Of a DNA stretch of 64,000 nucleotides, positions 12,626 through 23,733 are shown piece after piece. The first letter of the stretch is position 1, and each line of letters starts with the position of its first letter. The translations under genes and the position numbers were made by a program. The notes below the pieces were generated by a model. The model ran no database searches, was not told where the DNA came from, and worked only from the letters and a program-made list of their open reading frames with translations. This stretch comes from Girardinichthys multiradiatus (Eukaryota; Chordata; Actinopteri; Cyprinodontiformes; Goodeidae): contig NC_061794.1 in the NCBI RefSeq assembly GCF_021462225.1, positions 16,137,784-16,201,783 of the forward strand, written 5' to 3'.

Positions 12626-12701
12626 TATATAAGTGTACCTTCTTGTCCGATTGGTCTCAGCGGCAGTGGCCTGTCTTTTTGGAAGCAGCTCTCTTCTTGA
12701 G
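12626..12701 (+). promoter_or_regulatory. candidate TATA-type start with splice donor
   Basis: TATATAA at 12626-12632 is followed by a CCAAT-type ATTGG at 12650, about 70 bases of GC-richer sequence and a donor GAG|GTAGGC at 12701/12702. No ATG precedes the donor, so any exon would be noncoding. Weak evidence. Confidence 0.2.
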
Positions 12702-13149
12702 GTAGGCTGAGACTTTATGCTGGCCTGTGTTTCAGTGAAGAAACTAAGTTCCTAATAAATCAGGTTGTTGTGCACGGCAGCGTGTCAGGACACCTTGAGG
12801 TGGGAGTTTTCTACACTGCATACCTTTACTCTTATCCCAACCTACTGACCTGATTTTACACATTCAGCTTTTATCATCTGCACCTGTGAGCTGCTGGTTG
12901 CTGTCAAATCAGATGAAGCTTCCTGTTATTTGTGGTTTTTCCATCACAACTTACTTGTGGAGTTTTGGCTTTTTAAACAAAGTGGATGCAAATTATTTTT
13001 TTTAAATCACATTTTCTGTTAGACTTCTCACCAGCTTTTATTTTGAACAGGATAAAATTTGCCCACATAAATAGCTAAGTTCACATCCAGGTAATACAAA
13101 GTTTTTATCACTTTTTCACCTTATCACCTTTATGATGTTCCACAAGATA
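12702..13149. other. no gene recognised
   Basis: AT-rich stretch without recognisable repeat or exon. Confidence 0.4.
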
Positions 13150-13610
13150 GCAGCCAAAAGTTACATATGGGGCTCAAATGGGTAATAAATGCATTAATTA
13201 ATGTACCCCAGATGGGATTGTCCATGGGTTACATAATGGCCTTATGTTAGTTGGCTATGTTTAATTCATGGAAATTCTTTGTAAAAAGTTAGACCCATAT
13301 GGATCCTAGATGTGTTGTTCAGTTCGAACTGATTTTCTAAATACCCATTTGAGACCTAGATGGGGTGCCCAGCTGCTTTTGCATAAGTGGGTTGTATTTA
13401 GCCGAAACAAGTGAGTGCCATAGAAGAAAACCCGCTGTGAGCCTAGGCCCACTTAGTACCCATTCAGCCTGAGTAAACATTTTGCCCACATACTCATTGC
13501 CTGTGTTAAGTAAAATCCTGTGAGTAAACCCACCAGAGTTGCGTCACTCGACCTGTTCCCTAGTTTAAGCGTCCAATCCCTTTGGGCCTGATGGGTATTA
13601 ACCAAAGCAA
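13150..13610. repeat. degenerate CCCA..TGGG minisatellite-like repeat
   Basis: Loose copies of a unit containing ACCCATTTGAGACC, CCCAGATGGGATTG and GGGGCTCAAATGGG recur with many changes. Similar strings occur widely in teleost introns. The unit is too eroded to give a fixed period. Confidence 0.45.
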
Positions 13611-15129
13611 GTACTACAGGGGGTCTGTTTAAGCTGGTGACGAGGTGTTTCACCTAGCTTCTCGCTGCCTTCATTTGAGCGTCTAACCCAGCTTCCTCTA
13701 TGGTTAAGTCTCAGTCTCCCAAACAATGACAATTAAAATACTATAGATAACGAAATTCAATCTGTAATATGTCAATAGATCATTGTTAGATAAGATCATG
13801 TTCAGATAAGGTTACGTTAAATCATGTATCATTTAAATTTTCTTGTAAATACTGTGAACGTTGTAATTGTTTGGTTTTTGTTTGTTTTTTTATTACTGAA
13901 AATCTCATACCAGTTTTTGCCTACTTGAGTTTGAATGCTTGCAAAAAGCTGCTAAACTCGGTGTACTATAGAAAGATGTATAATATACTTGCATTTCTAA
14001 TAAAGAAGATGCATTGCTGGGAGCGTAAACTTCAATTACATCCTGTTTTAGCTTATAAAAAGGTCACCCACAGGTTTGTGATCCTCTGTCTTGAAGAATC
14101 CGTTTCAGATTTCTGACCTCTGTTGTCTTTATCTGACATGTAATCAGTTGTTTTAAAAGAGCAGTGGAAGTGACCTTTTAAGCTGTACATGCCTATGTCA
14201 TAGTGATGGGTTAAGCACAGACTTCTTCTTAAACACATCTTGCTTCTTCTCTGCTTTGTGCTTTAAAAATATATCTTCCAGAATGAACAGCGGTCTGTTT
14301 TCAAAAACAGCTGAGTTTAGAGGTCCAGTTCCAAGGTACAACAGATGTTCTGACATTTTTGTAATGTCTTGGTTTATTTTTAATGTCACATTGTTCTTCT
14401 AACTCTTGAATTGTCGCACAAGCTACCCTCTCTGCTGCATTTTTAATAATCCTGATGTGCAATTCCCCTCATGTTATTCAAAACAGGTTAAATAACTCAC
14501 GGCATCATGGTAAAAGAGGAACACAGGATATCAATGTTTTTCTTCTTAAATATATCAAGTTGAGAGTCTAATCCTTTTTAATGTTGTTAACCCTTATTTT
14601 GATTGAAGAATTAGACAAACTATTTTAATATTCTATTTTATTGACATTGTTTCCTTCGCATTCCTGTGTATTTCCCAGAATCTTCTGTCAATGTTGAAAA
14701 CAGTTTGTTCTCAGTGTGTGTGTTTAAAATGTGTGACATGAAGGATTCTCCACAGTTGTAGTAGGAGATATCTGCCGTCATCCGTAATCTGCTTACGTAT
14801 GTAGCAGCCCGAGGGCATGACACAGACAGAATGCCCATTTTACTTCCCTCTTTTTTCTCCCTTATTTAATGAGATTTATGTTGGCGAGTGAAAAAAGAGA
14901 CAGCAGAGGAAGGAAAGTGTAGACGTTACAAACAGGATTTGCTTGTGAAGGGAGACAGATAATGAGATGTCTGAAATGGAGAAAACAGTGAGACCTTGGG
15001 TAAATGCTTTGCACTCTTTGAGTCTGGAGATAGTTAAATTAGGTCAAGTACTCAGGGCCCCGGTCTAGACACCAGCTGCATGATTTCACGTTTTATAGAT
15101 GCAAACATGGAAATGATAAAGTGAATGTC
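13611..15129. other. no gene recognised
   Basis: AT-rich stretch with several short open frames of 60-80 codons, none with a domain or codon bias. Read as intron or upstream DNA. Confidence 0.4.
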
Positions 15130-15330
15130 CTTAACCCTTTTGGCCTTCCAGGCCAAAAGAGACATTTGGTTCCTCCGGCAGTTTCTGTGTCTTTCCTGAG
15201 GTCTTCTCCCGGTGGGACATGCCTGGAAGATGTCCAAAGAAAGGTACAAAGGGGACATCCTATAAGAATGCTCGAATCACCTCAGCTGGCTTCTTTGGAT
15301 GTTGAGGAACATCATCTCCACTTGTGAAGC
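15130..15330 (-). mobile_element. APE-type LINE fragment, antisense (3' coding end)
   Basis: The complement reads the 3' end of a fish LINE: TCTTCTCCCGGTGGGACATG and CACCTCAGCTGGCTTCTTTGG match, in reverse, the same region of the sense copy at 62690-62770. It stops abruptly at about 15330 where L2 material begins, and a further piece of the same LINE strand appears at 18330. Confidence 0.6.
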
Positions 15331-15803
15331 TTCACCTGGATGACAGATTGTTGTGGTCTGGTTCTAGACAACTCTTCAAGCAAGATGGTTTCTGCTTGAA
15401 CAAGCCAGGAGCCAGACGTCTCACATCTAATCTCTATTCAGTAAATAATCCGCCAGCAGCTTCGACCTTCAGCAGAGAACATGGAGTATCAACAACAATG
15501 ATAACGCTGCCTCCAACAGCTCCAGCAGAAACAATCAGCCAGTTGGCTGAGAAAGAGAGGTCATCACAAAAGGTCTCCCCATCGAAATCCACAGGAGAAG
15601 TGGACCCCCCCATTATACCCCCATTCCCCCGAACCCAGACCCAGTGCTGGTATTATTGGACCTTAGTGCAGCATTCGACACTGTTGATCACTCCATTTTA
15701 TTAGAGCGCCTGGAAAACTGGGTCGGCCTTTCTGGTACAGCACTCAACTGGTTTAAATCCTACTTTATGGACAGGGACTTTTTTGTGTCAGTAGGTAACT
15801 TTA

Positions 15804-17034
15804 CTCCCAGCCTGGTTCATCACTCAAAACCCCAATCATGGGAAAGACTGCCGACCTGACTGCTGTCCGGAAGGCCACTATTGACACCCTCAAGCAAGAG
15901 GGTAAGACACAGAAATAAATTTCTGAACGAATAGGCTGTTCCCAGAGTGCTGTATCAAGGCACCTGAGTGGGAAGTCTGTGGGAAGGAAAAAGTGTGGCA
16001 GAAAACGCTGCACAACAAGAAGAGGTGACCGGACCCTGAGGAAGATTGTGGAGAAGGGCCGATTCCAGACCTTGGGGGACCTGCGGAAGCAGTGGACTAA
16101 GTCTGGAGTAGAAACATCCAGAGCCACCGTGCACAGGCGTGTGCAGGAAATGGGCTACAGGTGCCGCATTCCCCAGACCTGGGCTACAGAGAAGCAGCAC
16201 TGGACTGTTGCTCAGTGGTCCAAAGTACTTTTTTCGGATGAAAGCAAATTCTGCATGTCATTCGGAAATCAAGGCGCCAGAGTCTGGAGGAAGACTGGGG
16301 AGAAGGAAATGCCAAAATGCCAGAAGTCCAGTGTCAAGTACCCACAGTCAAGGGTTTTATCAAGGGCAGGGTCAATGCAGCTAGCTATCAGGAGATTTTG
16401 GAGCACTTCATGCTTCCATCTGCTGAAAAGCTTTATGGAGATGAAGATTTCATTTTTCAGCACGACCTGGCACCTGCTCACAGTGCCAAAACCACTGGTA
16501 AATGGTTTACTGACCATCGTATCACTGTGCTCAATTGGCCTGTCAACTCTCCTGACCTGAACCCCATAGAGAATCTGTGGGATATTGATAAGACAACGTT
16601 GAGACGCTCAAGACCCAACACTCTGGATGAGCTAAAGGCTGCTATCGAAGCATCCTGGGCCTCCATAAGACCTCAGAAGTGCCACAGGCTGATTGCCTCG
16701 ATGCCACGCCGCATTGAAGCAGTCATTTCTGCCTAAGGATTCCCGACCAAGTATTGAGTGCATAACTGTACATGATTATTTGAAGGTTGACGTTTTTTGT
16801 ATTAAAAACACTTTTCTTTTATTGGTCAGATGAAATATGCTAATTTTGTGAGATAGGAATTTTGGGCTTTCATGAGCTGTATGCCAAAATCATCTGTATT
16901 AAGACAATAAAAGACCTGAAATATTTCAGTTAGTGTGCAATGAATCTAAAATATATGAATGTTAAATTTTCATCATGACATTATGGAAAATAATGAACTT
17001 TATCACAATATGCTAATATTTTGAGAAGGACCTG
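15804..17034 (+). mobile_element. Tc1 element copy 1, left end lost, inside the L2
   Basis: It is nearly identical in sequence to the complete copy at 57107-58715 but starts only at CTCCCAGCCTGG, so about 300 bases of left terminal repeat are gone. The right end ...GGACCTG at 17034 is followed by TA. Relative to the other copy it also lacks about 42 bases after CCCCAG (16173) and about 50 bases after CACAGTCA (16350). The lost left end coincides with lost L2 sequence. Confidence 0.85.
15839..16735 (+). pseudogene. Tc1 transposase pseudogene (copy 1)
   Basis: It begins [10 protein letters not shown] and reads the HTH region. A TAA at about 15916 replaces the codon that is GAC in copy 2, and the two internal deletions remove parts of the linker and catalytic core. 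The first catalytic aspartate (SDESKF), the second (QHDLAPAHS) and the glutamate (NPIENLW) are all still visible. It cannot encode an active enzyme. Confidence 0.85.
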
Positions 17035-18329
17035 TATACGTTACGATGTCACCAGGTGACCATGAACCCATTCAAGCGCTGGGTAAATGCTTAGAAGAAA
17101 TCAATGCATGGATGGGCCTACATTTTCTTCAGCTGAATCAAAACAAAACTGAACTAATAATCTTTGGACCAAAGGAAGAGCGTTTTAAAGTTAGCACACA
17201 GCTTCAATTAATACAGCTAGAAACCACCAGTCAGGCTCGAAACCTGGGTGTAGTGATGGACTCAGACCTGAACCTTCAGAGGCACATAAAGACAGTAACT
17301 AGGTCGGACTTCTATCACCTAAAGAACATCTCCAGGATTAAAGGACTAATCTCTCAGCAGGACCTTGAAAAACTAATTCATGCGTTCATCTTTAGTAGGA
17401 TTGATTACTGCAACGGTGTCTTCACAGGTCTGCCTAAAAAGTCGATCAGACGGCTGCAGTTGGTCCAGAACGCGTCCTCACTAGAACTAAGAAAGTGGAG
17501 CACATCACCCCAGTTCTAAAGTCCCTACACTGGCTCCCTGTAGCTCAGAGAATAGAGTTTAAAATACTTATGTTAGTCTATAAATCACTGAATGGCTTAG
17601 CACCAAAATACATTACAGACTTTTTGTCAGTGTATCAACCACCCAGACCTCTCAGGTCTTCTGGCTCAAATCTACTCTGCATACCCAGAACCAAACATGG
17701 AGAAGCAGCTTTTAGTTCTTATGCTCCACTAATCTGGAATAAACTGCCAGAAAACTGTAAAAGCGCCAAAACACTAAGTTGCTTTAAATCAAGATAAAAA
17801 ACTTATTTGTGTAGAGTGGCCTTTGACTGTGCTATCTAAACATTATTAGTTGGGTTTTCAGTCCAATTTTCCTTTCATTTACTTATCCATCATTCTATTC
17901 TCTTTATCTTATTTTATTTTTTTTAAATTACCTCTGGCGTTTGATTTTATCATTTGATTTGTTTTTCTGTGTCTGTATCTGTGTTTATTTGCTTTGTGAT
18001 TGTATTGTAATTGTATGTACAGCGCTTTGAGTGTCTCGTTGCTGAAAAGCGCTATATAAATAAACTTACCTTACCTTACCTTCTAAGATCACAACAAATA
18101 AAGGGAAGTAATTGCGTTTATTTAACAAAATAAAATCAAACAGAAACCCTGGCTGGCTGGAGGATAAGAAGCAGGGAAGGGAAGAGCACCTAGAGAAAGC
18201 AAGAAGGAGAAAGACACTGTGTTCCAGGAAGTAGTGGATCTTGTACTCTTCTGGAGACACTGTCCAGCTGTCTCCAATGTCCAATCAGCACCAATTAGGA
18301 GCTCTGAAAAACAAACATGGCAAACATGT

Positions 18330-18485
18330 TAGAGACCCAGAGGAAAGGCCTTGGGCCGTAACACAGATTTTCTCCAAGACCCAGCCCGACAACCCCACTG
18401 AGGAAGCTCATTTCAGCCGTTTGTATCCAGGATCTCGTTCTATTAGTCAGGATCCATATTTCATGATCATAGGCGAAGGTTAGAA
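18330..18485 (-). mobile_element. APE-type LINE fragment, antisense (continuation)
   Basis: GAAGCTCATTTCAGCCGTTT, then ATCCAGGATCTCGTTC and ATCATAGGCGAAGG, match in reverse the sense LINE at 62500-62580. With the 15130-15330 piece it brackets the L2/Tc1 block. The stretch 18086-18329 between the L2 tail and this fragment is unassigned. Confidence 0.55.
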
Positions 18486-20185
18486 ATTTAATTCACTTTT
18501 TGTCTCAACAGACCACAGCTGCAGAAACATTACTGCAGACAAGACTTTATTTCAAAATAATAGTCTCATTCTCACTGTCAACTCTAAAGCATTTACCTTC
18601 ATATTTAGGGGCTTATAATAATAGCTTAAAATCATTTTATCAGCCTAAGTCACTTGTTGAGAGATATTGGATGTTCCTTGTTAGTCAACTTCACTTTGAA
18701 AAATCATTAAATTGTAATACAGCGCAATTTTGACATGGAATCTCATTGAACCCCAAGTAAGTAGACAAGCAAACAAGAAATTGGAAAAATATATATATTT
18801 TATCAGCTCATTATGGACAGAAATCTTTGCAGCAGTTTAAGTGGGTGTCACATCTAAGACTATGAACTTTGTCACGCAACAGAGATCTTTTCATGTATGT
18901 GCTGTTCTTGATATAATTTATGTGTATAATGTGGGATTATAACAAACTTTTTTTCCTTTTTTGAACAAGACCAATGTAAGAGAGTGTTTGTCAGCAGAGT
19001 TATATAAACTCTTAACATATACCATAGATGGAAGTTACATAACTTTGTGGTTGCAGAAGATGTTTACCAGCTGCAGCTCCACTTAGAGAGACTGTAGCAT
19101 ACACATGACAGACAGGGGTGTGTTGCATTGGTTTTCTCCCATTTTTTTTCTTTGACCTGTGCTGTGCTGTTTGTTCTAGGAGCACCACATTTTCTGCCCA
19201 CACTTGACTGAACAAATTAATGGTTTGGAAAACCTGCTGTGGGTGCTGAGTTACTCAGTGAGTGACATTTCAGATGTGAAAGCCCTTTATCAGGATGCCT
19301 ACTTGTTTTTTGCTGCTCCTTGAACATCTCATACAACAAAGGTCAAGCTTTCTTGTGAATCTTATTTTGTCTTTAGATTGACATTGAAGCTGGGTTTTGT
19401 TTTTGTTTGTTTCATCCTCCAGTTTTGTATCTAGCTTTGCTGTATGCTGATCGTTTGAGTCGGGCACCTAGCAACTGTCAGCCCTTACAGTTGAATTTTC
19501 TCAAAGTAACTCCTAATTAGGTGGGCAGGTCTCACAGGTTGGAATTACATAAAGGTTCGAGCCAATGTGTTGAGAATTTGAAATTTTTGTATCTGACCAG
19601 GCATGGACCATACCTGTACAAAGGCGAACAAGCTTTCATGAAAACACTAAGCTTTTCCTTCATACCATTCCAAAAATTTAAAGTCTGAAAAAACTGACCT
19701 GTGTTTTCTTTAGCTGAGACTTATGCAGTAGTCTCCCACCTGTTGTTGTGCACTGCCAATCAGCAGGCTTAGCAGACCTAATAGTCAGCTAGTATGAGTG
19801 TGTATTATAAGTGCAATAGGCATTTTAAAACTTCTACTAAATGTAACAGGTGTTCATTTTATGTTTTGCAAAAAAAAAATCTAAATAATAATGAAAACCT
19901 GAGGATTTTTATGTTAAATTTTCATGTAAATGCTGGGATGCCTTTAATACTGTGAAACACTTCATAAATGTTATAAATAATGCTATTTTGATAAACAAAT
20001 TTTTTTGCAGAAGTAGTAAATTTCGATGCTTATCTGTTTTTAAATAAAAGAAATTAGATCACATAAGACATTTTGTATTGGGTTATCATACTGTTATAAT
20101 GCTTTGATAATGTCATACCTGCTCATTTATAACTGACATGTTCTTCATCTAACAGACCCTTCATGTGATTAAATCGTTTTAACAA
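18486..20185. other. no gene recognised
   Basis: AT-rich sequence up to the hAT MITE. No exon candidate with conserved content. Confidence 0.4.
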
Positions 20186-20193
20186 TTTATTAG

Positions 20194-20554
20194 TAGGGGT
20201 GCACCGATTACAGTTTTCTGGGTGATCACCGATCTTTAAAAAGCCTGACATGCCAGTTCTGATTTTGGCCAATACATTTTTTTTTTTTATAACTGGCACT
20301 AGCTATGTTTACATGTGTCATGTAAACATGCCGATCGGAATATTCTGTTAGCATCTAGCCTGGGCGACTAGCCACTCCATGCAGAAATACGTCATGTTTA
20401 CACAGGGCGCACATACGCGCTCAGGTCAGTTTGCTTCTTTCAGAATAACTTGATCCTGTCAAGCGTTTACCATGCATGTCGATCGGATTGTCAATTGGGA
20501 TAAACCACCCCTCTCAATCGGATCACAATTTCCGATCCAATCGGTGCACCCCTA
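20194..20554. mobile_element. hAT-like MITE with 8-bp target duplication
   Basis: It begins TAGGGGTGCACCGATT and ends with the complement AATCGGTGCACCCCTA. Flanks TTTATTAG (20186-20193) and TCTATTAG (20555-20562) form an 8-bp duplication with one mismatch, the hallmark of hAT insertion. At 361 bp with no ORF it is non-autonomous. Inside are a palindrome, TACATGTGTCATGTA at about 20309-20323, and repeated CCGATCGG/CGATCGG motifs. Confidence 0.8.
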
Positions 20555-20562
20555 TCTATTAG

Positions 20563-22094
20563 GCATCTTTAATGTAATAACATTTGAATAGAATTGTGCC
20601 AACCAACTCTCAGCGGGTTTAAATGTAAAAGTATGTTCCAAATGTTTCACCCAAATTACTGAATAAGCAGCAGGATGCTCTGCTTTAATGGTGGTGATGC
20701 TTTTGATAATTGGCCTGTGTGGGCTGCAGGTGACACGGGGGATGCACGGAAAAGAAACTGTCTGCAATAGGAGCTGATTAACTGAAGATTAAGAAATGAC
20801 AAACTGAGTGATCAGGATTAACCTTTGAGTTATATAAGTTATTTAATGCCTTTGTGTGGGTGGGTTGTATAACATTTTAGGTCAAAATGGGCTAAGATTC
20901 TCCTATAAGTCTATTCCTGTAATGCTCTCCCTTCAAGTCATTGGACTTTATGCCGTTTCCTCTATGTCATTTATTAACATTTCAGACTTCAGTCCCACAA
21001 GCACACTTAATTTAATAAATGCACTTCCTTTAAATTTATAATCTTTGCAACAGAAGCATGGGATTTTTCTTTATTAGTCCAACCAGTCTAATTAAATATT
21101 TCAGCACATATATTTGATTGTTTTAGATAAGATAAAAATCTGTGTTGGCTGTAAAATGTTTGGAGTCTGCTTGCAGCTGCTGCCAACCTGTTAATTGCCT
21201 ACTCAAGAGCGTCCCACTCCTCTATTATTGGTAACTTCAAACAGAAATCTGCTTGTCCTGCACTTATCTGTTCAGATTTTTATCTCTGCTTTCTTTTGGT
21301 TTGGTTGGTTTACAATGCATGATTTTAAATGCTTATTGAAACTAATCAAGACTTTTAAAGAAAAACACTAAATTATTTCTGCAATCGGGATGGTGCTCTG
21401 CTTTTTGGACCTAATAAACATGTTAAACTCAAACTGGACACAGTATCAGGTGAAGCAGGCATGTAAGGGTGTTAGGCATGAATGCAAAAGGTGGTTTTAA
21501 AAACACATTACATAACCGATTTCTTACGTTGGGGAATGAATCTGTGACTTGTTGTCCTTTTGACCCAAAAGCAGGAAGCGGTTCCGCTTTCCAGAATTTG
21601 CGTCTGTGTTTCGTTTGCTTGTGTGTGCAGCTGCAGTATTTTAAATGTGTGTGTTGTCCACCTCCTCTCTCTTGCTTTGAATGATGACCTTGCTTTGATC
21701 TCTCTCTCCTTTCCTCTTTCCCTTGGTTTTCCTCCCCCTTCATTGTCGCCGACCTGTTTGTGTGTTTGCACTGATGTCGAGGCTCCGCGCATTTCAGGAA
21801 CTGTTATATAACTGTTGTGTAAGGTCATGCTGGACTAATGAAAAATGGGGTACACAGTGTTTTCAAGTGAATTTGCAAAGCACATCTGTGTCTGGCAGTA
21901 AAGACTGTTTTCATTCTCTGGTTCTCCATGGGATCTGAGGATAAGATTAGACTCGTTTTATGAAACCTCCTCTATTTTAATTACAAGAAGCACAATTTCC
22001 ATTAGCCTTTTCCTGGAAAAACAAATCATCTGATTCACTGATGTTGCTGGCAACCAAACAAGGGAAACAATAGTTTCATAAATGACAGGAACTC
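20563..22094. other. no gene recognised
   Basis: AT-rich, with a pyrimidine-rich stretch at about 21690-21760 that gives several overlapping open frames on both strands; none looks like a protein. Confidence 0.4.
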
Positions 22095-22330
22095 ATATTG
22101 AGAAGTGTTTGCCCCCTTACAGATTTCTTTTGTTTTTGCTCTTTTTTTCTCACATAAATGCTTTAGAACAGGGTACCCAAGTCCAGTCTTTGAGAACTAC
22201 TATCTTGCAAGTTTTAGATGCATCCCTTCTCCAACACAACTTAGTGAAATAAATGGTTTATTACCAGGCCTTTGCAGAGTTAAACATGTTGAAAAGGAAA
22301 TCTACCATTTTACATGCAGCACTTAGTTCA
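22095..22330. repeat. Tc1 terminal fragment joined to an unclassified fish repeat
   Basis: GAAGTGTTTGCCCCCTTACA and the following CTCACATAAATGCTTTAGAA resemble the end of the Tc1 family whose relic lies at 59460. From 22170 on, CCCAAGTCCAGTC and CTTCTCCAACACAACTTAGTG belong to a short repeat I recognise as common in teleosts but cannot classify. Confidence 0.4.
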
Positions 22331-23680
22331 TTTGTTATGTCAGTCTGGAAAATAAAACCAAACTGACTTCAATTTTTTTATTGCAAAACCTTCTGATTTT
22401 GACCTCTTAAATTAGCTTAAAATTATATAAGAGCTTGTTTTTTGTTTTCTTTTTAGGATAATAAGGACCAGATTCCTAACCCTCAGACCATTTCAGCCCA
22501 GGAGTTAGTGAAGGCTGTGTGCTTATTAAGTGTTAGTTCCACAGCAGAGGAAAACAAATGCCTGGGTATATTTTATATTTAACATCTTTTATTAGTTTAT
22601 GAATCTGCTTTGGTGCCAAAGCTAAAATAACCACAATCTTTTAAAACCACAGAGATATAGTGTAATTATGTCAAAATATCAACCTTGTTATATTATTAGA
22701 AGAGGGCTGGAGGGGTCCCAAAATAAAGGGCAATCAGCCACTGCAGTTGTTCAGATATTTTTTAACTAACCGAAGAGCTGGACTTAGATAACAATAATGA
22801 ACTCTTAATAGGTGTCAAATCTGTTGGAATTTAGATACATATTTATATGCCTGCATTTATAGGAACAAACTGATTGTTTTTTTCATTTATTCTTAAGACA
22901 CCAACTATTTCTCAGTGGTCCTAATTTAATTTATTTAAAAAAAAACATTTCTAAAACATTAAATGTCAACATGTCAGTCGCACAGACACATGGTAGAGCT
23001 GGTGCAATTAGTAGCCGGTTTAAGAAGTTTGTTGCCATGTAAGAGGGACTGTAGGGGACTGTTTATGTAAGTTGTTTTTCACTTCACACTGAGATCATCA
23101 TCATCAGCCTCCATGCCCCATTATGGCGAGAATGTTTGTGTGAGTGCATGCAGATATATGTACATCCTCATGCCAGGTATCACACTGTGAGCATGTCTTC
23201 TGTGCTAGTTTTTGTTTGTGTGTTCGCATTGAAATGGATAATGTGTGTGTTGGCATGGCGTCCTTGTTTGTCCAGTCTTCTCGGGCAGAATTTTGGCTGG
23301 ACTGAACTACAAATTTTACATGTGTCTTTTTAACAAGGTGGGGGCGTCCAAAAGCTGAAAGCACATCATGTTATGAGGAGCTTCTGTAAACATGAGAGCC
23401 AAACGTACAAAATGTATTTAAGGGGGATAAATTTTGGTTTTATGGTTAGTTATTTTATTTTTAGATGGAGAGTAACGGGGCAAGGAAACTCTAGAATCTT
23501 CCCCACAGAAATATAAACACAAGCGTTTCTACATCTGTGTTGGATATTTATGTATTGATTCATGTTCTTTTAGGAGTGCTTGTCCTCTGAAATATGTCTG
23601 TCTGTGCGTCAATGTTTGTGCCCTGTCTTGTGTTTCATAAGCCATCCATTTTTATGATGCAGTTCTTACATAAGCTCCAG
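22331..23680. other. no gene recognised; leads into rad54l2 exon A
   Basis: AT-rich intron-like DNA. The pyrimidine tract just before 23680 is short, which is one reason exon A is less certain than the others. Confidence 0.4.
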
Positions 23681-23733
23681 ATCTGGTTCAGATACAACAA
23701 CTGAGAGAGAGGAGAAGGACAGAAAAAGAAAAG
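23681..23733 (+). CDS. rad54l2: rad54l2 coding exon A (N-terminal, first confident exon)
   Basis: The acceptor ...CTCCAG precedes 23681 and the donor GTAAAA follows 23733. The exon begins with the last base of a codon and ends with the first base of one, which joins exactly to the next exon. It encodes a charged stretch starting SGSD and ending in a basic EKDRKRK run, resembling the low-complexity N-terminus of ARIP4. An in-frame TGA at 23655-23657 means the exon cannot extend far upstream. Alternative acceptors at 23662 and 23674 keep the same phase. Confidence 0.7.

Larger units (their letters stand above)
15331..18085 (+). mobile_element. L2-like non-LTR retrotransposon, interrupted by a Tc1
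   Basis: An RT-core segment [20 protein letters not shown] ends near 15800. After the Tc1, the frame resumes at 17046 with [19 protein letters not shown] and continues through [18 protein letters not shown] to NKLPENCKSAKTLSCFKSR. The 3' end has GCGCTATATAAATAAA and a short TTACC repeat (about 18065-18083), the usual L2-type tail. The YADD region is missing, so the insertion was accompanied by a deletion. Everything before about 15640 is not recognised with certainty. Confidence 0.75.

Noticed and set aside
16317..16736. Tc1 transposase ORF segments as host genes
   Set aside because: They belong to a truncated transposon copy with a stop and deletions, identified by near identity to the complete copy at 57107.
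17046..17797. Reverse-transcriptase-like ORFs as a host gene
   Set aside because: They are the 3' part of an L2-like LINE with its typical tail and have no introns or initiator.
19540..19575. GGTTCGAGCC as the B box of a tRNA gene
   Set aside because: No matching A box or cloverleaf stems at the right spacing.
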